7,109 nt of DNA from Methanoregula sp. UBA276 (lineage in GTDB: Archaea; Halobacteriota; Methanomicrobia; Methanomicrobiales; Methanospirillaceae), in assembly GCA_002508495.1 (NCBI GenBank), contig DANA01000035.1:1-7109 (forward strand), read 5' to 3'. The position numbers were made by a program, and so were the translations under genes. The notes under the pieces were generated by a model that was not told the origin of the DNA, made no database searches, and saw nothing but the letters and a program-made list of their open reading frames with translations. This document shows positions 4,845 to 7,109 of this stretch, piece after piece. The first letter of the stretch is position 1, and each line of letters begins with the position of its first letter.

Positions 4845-6836
4845 ATGGACATCATGCTTGCCCTTGCCGGTATTGCAGTAATATCCATCCTTTTCCTCTC
4901 CATCGGGCAGGTATTCCGGCTCCCGAGTATCGTTGCGTTCCTGGTGATTGGGATGCTCGCCGGCCCCTACGGGTTTGGCATCATCACCGACCAGGAATCG
5001 ATCGAGACGTTTGGTGAGATTGGCATCATGCTCCTGCTCTTCACCATCGGGCTGGAGTTCTCGTTTGACCAGATCCTGAAAACGTGGCGGACCGTTGTTG
5101 TCGGGGGGCTCATCCAGCTCTGCACCACCATTGTTGCCATAACGTTTGTTGCCGAAGCCCTTGGTGTTCCGTTCAGGGAATCCATAGTCTTTGGGTTCAT
5201 CATCTCGCTCTCCAGCACGGCAATCATCATGAAAATTCTTCAGGAGCGTCATGAAGTCGACACATTCCAGGGAAGGACGCTTCTTGGCATCCTGATCTTT
5301 CAGGACCTTGCGATCATCCCGATGATGCTCATTACCCCGTTCTTCATGGGAGAGGGGGGACCGGATCTCGCCAGTCTCCCCCTGGGGATGGGAAAAACTG
5401 CCGTGATCCTTCTTTTGATTATCGTCCTTGCCCGCTGGGTCATCCCCCGGATATTATACTATGTTGCACTCCAGAAGAGCCGCGAGCTCTTCTTCATCAC
5501 GGTAGCCGGAATCTGTATCATTGTCGCGTGGCTCACCAACCAGGCCGGCCTCACGTACACGCTTGGTGCGTTCATAGCCGGTCTTATCATTGGCGAGTCG
5601 GATTACAATATCGATGCGCTGGGCCACATCATCCCATTCCGTGACGTCTTTGCCGGTGTTTTTTTTATCTCCATCGGCATGCTGCTCAACACGCGCAGCA
5701 TTATGAACGATTCGGGTTTTGTCATGCTTATTGCGGTTGTCGTGATCTTCATCATCGCCATCAAGATCCTGACCGGAGCATTCGCTTCAGCGGCCATCGG
5801 TATGCCACTGCGCGTGTCTATCATCACCGGGTTTGCTCTCTGCCAGGTGGGAGAGTTCTCGTTTGTTCTTGCCAAGACCGGGCTTGATTCCGGTTTCATC
5901 CCCGAGATGGTATACCAGATATTCCTCGCATCCGCGATCATTACGATGGCACTCACCCCCCTGTTCATGAATATCGCACCACGCGCCGTTGAGGCTCTCT
6001 ACCGGGTAACGCCACGCCATGCTGAACAGGACCGCCTCTTCCGGCCCGAGTGCCAGGAGAAGAAAGAGACGTTCTCCGATCACATCGTTATCGCGGGCTA
6101 TGGCATTACCGGAAAAAGCGTTGCCCGTGCAGCAGAGATCACCGGCATCCCGTACACGGTCATAGAACTGAAACCGGATATCATCCGGCGGGAAAAAGCT
6201 GCCCGTCACCCGTTCTTTATCTTTGGTGACGCGGTGCAGGAAGAGGTGCTCGAACATGCCGGGATCTGCACTGCCCGGGCACTTGTGGTGGTTGTGTCCT
6301 CGCAGGAAGCGGTTCCCCGAATTGTCCGTGCTGCCCGGAGGATGGCCCCCAAAATCTATATCATCGCCCGTACCCAGCACATCCGCAATGCGCAGTACCT
6401 GCTGGATCTGGGTGCGGATGAGGTTGTATCGGAGGAGTTTGAGGCGGCAAAGGAGATCTTCACCCGTGCACTCAGGAAATACGAGTTACCATCGCCGGAA
6501 ATTGACAAAATTGTCTCCCGGCTCCAGAAGTGGGGATATACCAAATTCACCCGGAACAAGGACGCTCATCCGGCAGTTTCCGGCATCGATACCATGCTCC
6601 TCTCGCTCCGGATCCACCACCTGAACGTTCAGCCGGGTTCCTATGCAGAAGGAAAGACCATTGGTGATCTTGCGCTGGAAGACCGGTACGGTATTTCTGA
6701 TTTTGGCCTTCGCAGGAACAATAGTATGATAACCAGCCCGGACCGTGCAGTACAGCTGGCTGCCGGCGACATCCTCCTTATCTTCTCCACCGATGAGAAG
6801 GCGCAGGAACTTGCTGCGCTCTTTTCCGCTCCATAA
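4845..6836 (+). CDS. CPA2/Kef-type monovalent cation:proton antiporter with C-terminal RCK domain
   Basis: This integral membrane protein exchanges K+ or Na+ for H+ and so serves ion and pH balance. With ATG 4845 it has 663 residues, typical for Kef-like proteins. Residues 1 to about 385 form a Na/H-exchanger domain with ten or more hydrophobic segments. The family motif FQDLAIIPM (152-160) includes Asp154, matching the ion-binding aspartate region of KefC-type transporters, and VFFISIGM lies at 272-279. A cytoplasmic RCK/TrkA-N Rossmann module follows at about 411-530: glycine motif GYGITG at 418-423, an acidic residue after strand two (Glu441), and FGDA at 460-463. The acidic residue suggests NAD(H) or adenine nucleotide rather than NADP. 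A TrkA-C-like domain occupies about 580-660. Ligand control of transport through the RCK module is known for the family. Which ion is moved cannot be told from sequence. No separate KefF/KefG-like ancillary subunit is adjacent. Confidence 0.94.
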   Translation: MDIMLALAGIAVISILFLSIGQVFRLPSIVAFLVIGMLAGPYGFGIITDQESIETFGEIGIMLLLFTIGLEFSFDQILKTWRTVVVGGLIQLCTTIVAITFVAEALGVPFRESIVFGFIISLSSTAIIMKILQERHEVDTFQGRTLLGILIFQDLAIIPMMLITPFFMGEGGPDLASLPLGMGKTAVILLLIIVLARWVIPRILYYVALQKSRELFFITVAGICIIVAWLTNQAGLTYTLGAFIAGLIIGESDYNIDALGHIIPFRDVFAGVFFISIGMLLNTRSIMNDSGFVMLIAVVVIFIIAIKILTGAFASAAIGMPLRVSIITGFALCQVGEFSFVLAKTGLDSGFIPEMVYQIFLASAIITMALTPLFMNIAPRAVEALYRVTPRHAEQDRLFRPECQEKKETFSDHIVIAGYGITGKSVARAAEITGIPYTVIELKPDIIRREKAARHPFFIFGDAVQEEVLEHAGICTARALVVVVSSQEAVPRIVRAARRMAPKIYIIARTQHIRNAQYLLDLGADEVVSEEFEAAKEIFTRALRKYELPSPEIDKIVSRLQKWGYTKFTRNKDAHPAVSGIDTMLLSLRIHHLNVQPGSYAEGKTIGDLALEDRYGISDFGLRRNNSMITSPDRAVQLAAGDILLIFSTDEKAQELAALFSAP

Positions 6837-6850
6837 AAAACCGTGAATCC

Positions 6851-6857
6851 TTTTTTT
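6851..6857 (+). terminator. T-run terminator of the antiporter gene
   Basis: Seven consecutive T begin 15 bases after the TAA stop, the type of U-tract at which archaeal RNA polymerase terminates. No strong hairpin precedes it. Confidence 0.5.
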
Positions 6858-7109
6858 CGGCTCTGGAGAAACGCACATGAACGGGCGTTCACACCCAATA
6901 CATGAAAACAACCGGAACGTCATTCGTTTAAGAAAGATGTGAACCACATTCAGTTATATTTCATGGGAAATCCTCATTCCGGGAAAATGGTACCTCCCTT
7001 CTCGCCAACCCTGCCCCCAAGGGGGCTCAACAGCGCATGCGATGCCTCCGCACTACCTGTACGGGACACTCCCGATAAAAATTGTTTGCCTCTTCGTCAT
7101 TTCAAGTGG
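6858..7109. other. Intergenic edge region with several tight dyads, no supported gene
   Basis: No reading frame here has convincing start signals. Short perfect inverted repeats are TGAACG/CGTTCA (6878-6883/6886-6891), GCCCCC/GGGGGC (7013-7018/7021-7026), the eight-base palindrome CGCATGCG (7034-7041) and CGGGA/TCCCG (7062-7066/7070-7074). On the minus strand AATTTTTAT (7075-7083) could be a TATA box driving a transcript from about 7053 leftward. A minus-strand frame enters from the right edge and meets TAG at 7053-7055, then stays open to TAA at 6954-6956. On the plus strand a frame from ATG 7042 runs off the window end without a ribosome-binding site. Function is unknown. Confidence 0.35.

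Noticed and set aside
4722..5252. 176-codon minus-strand frame before and across the antiporter start
   Set aside because: The translation is low-complexity, charged and asparagine/glycine-rich, as expected for the antisense of a membrane-protein gene, and it overlaps the well-supported antiporter.
5787..6380. 197-codon minus-strand frame inside the antiporter gene
   Set aside because: It is fully antisense to the last membrane segments and the RCK domain, with no recognisable domain of its own.
7042..7109. Plus-strand frame from ATG 7042 with a hydrophobic stretch running off the edge
   Set aside because: There is no Shine-Dalgarno and no TATA box at leaderless distance, and the start overlaps a palindrome; too short to judge.

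Overview
The window looks like a chromosomal segment of a methanogenic archaeon, most likely of the order Methanomicrobiales (Methanoregula-like). This rests on an archaeal-type methionyl-tRNA synthetase with zinc knuckles and a fused C-terminal tRNA-binding domain, a tRNA gene without encoded CCA, TATA-like boxes about 25-30 bases before start codons that lack Shine-Dalgarno sequences, and moderately GC-rich coding sequence. The genus is inference, because no 16S or methanogenesis marker gene is present.

Layout: metG fills bases 1-1989 on the minus strand and is complete, its stop codon being the first three bases of the window. A 39-base gap separates it from a divergent 263-residue protein of unknown function (2029-2820, plus). 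A convergent gap of 97 bases follows. Then come two minus-strand genes: a small protein with a signal peptide (2918-3418) and a DHH-family phosphoesterase resembling the NrnB/COG2404 group (3505-4482). The DHH gene is divergent from a tRNA-Phe(GAA) gene (4588-4661, plus). Their shared 105-base spacer holds both TATA boxes and an 18-base dyad with a G-run in the middle. After the tRNA comes a 663-residue CPA2/Kef-type cation:proton antiporter with a cytoplasmic RCK nucleotide-binding module (4845-6836, plus), followed by a T-run terminator. The last 250 bases hold no gene I can support, but they contain several tight dyads and an odd reading frame interrupted by TAG.

The genes are mostly single transcription units rather than one operon. 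They cover translation (MetRS, tRNA-Phe), turnover of small RNA or nucleotide products (DHH), monovalent cation and pH homeostasis (antiporter), and two lineage-type unknowns. I see no insertion sequence, CRISPR array, integrase or defence cluster. The window reads as ordinary core chromosome, and I find no convincing new multi-gene system. The points most worth following are start-site and promoter architecture (leaderless divergent genes and a corrected antiporter start), the altered first motif of the DHH protein, the spacer dyad, and the right-hand edge.
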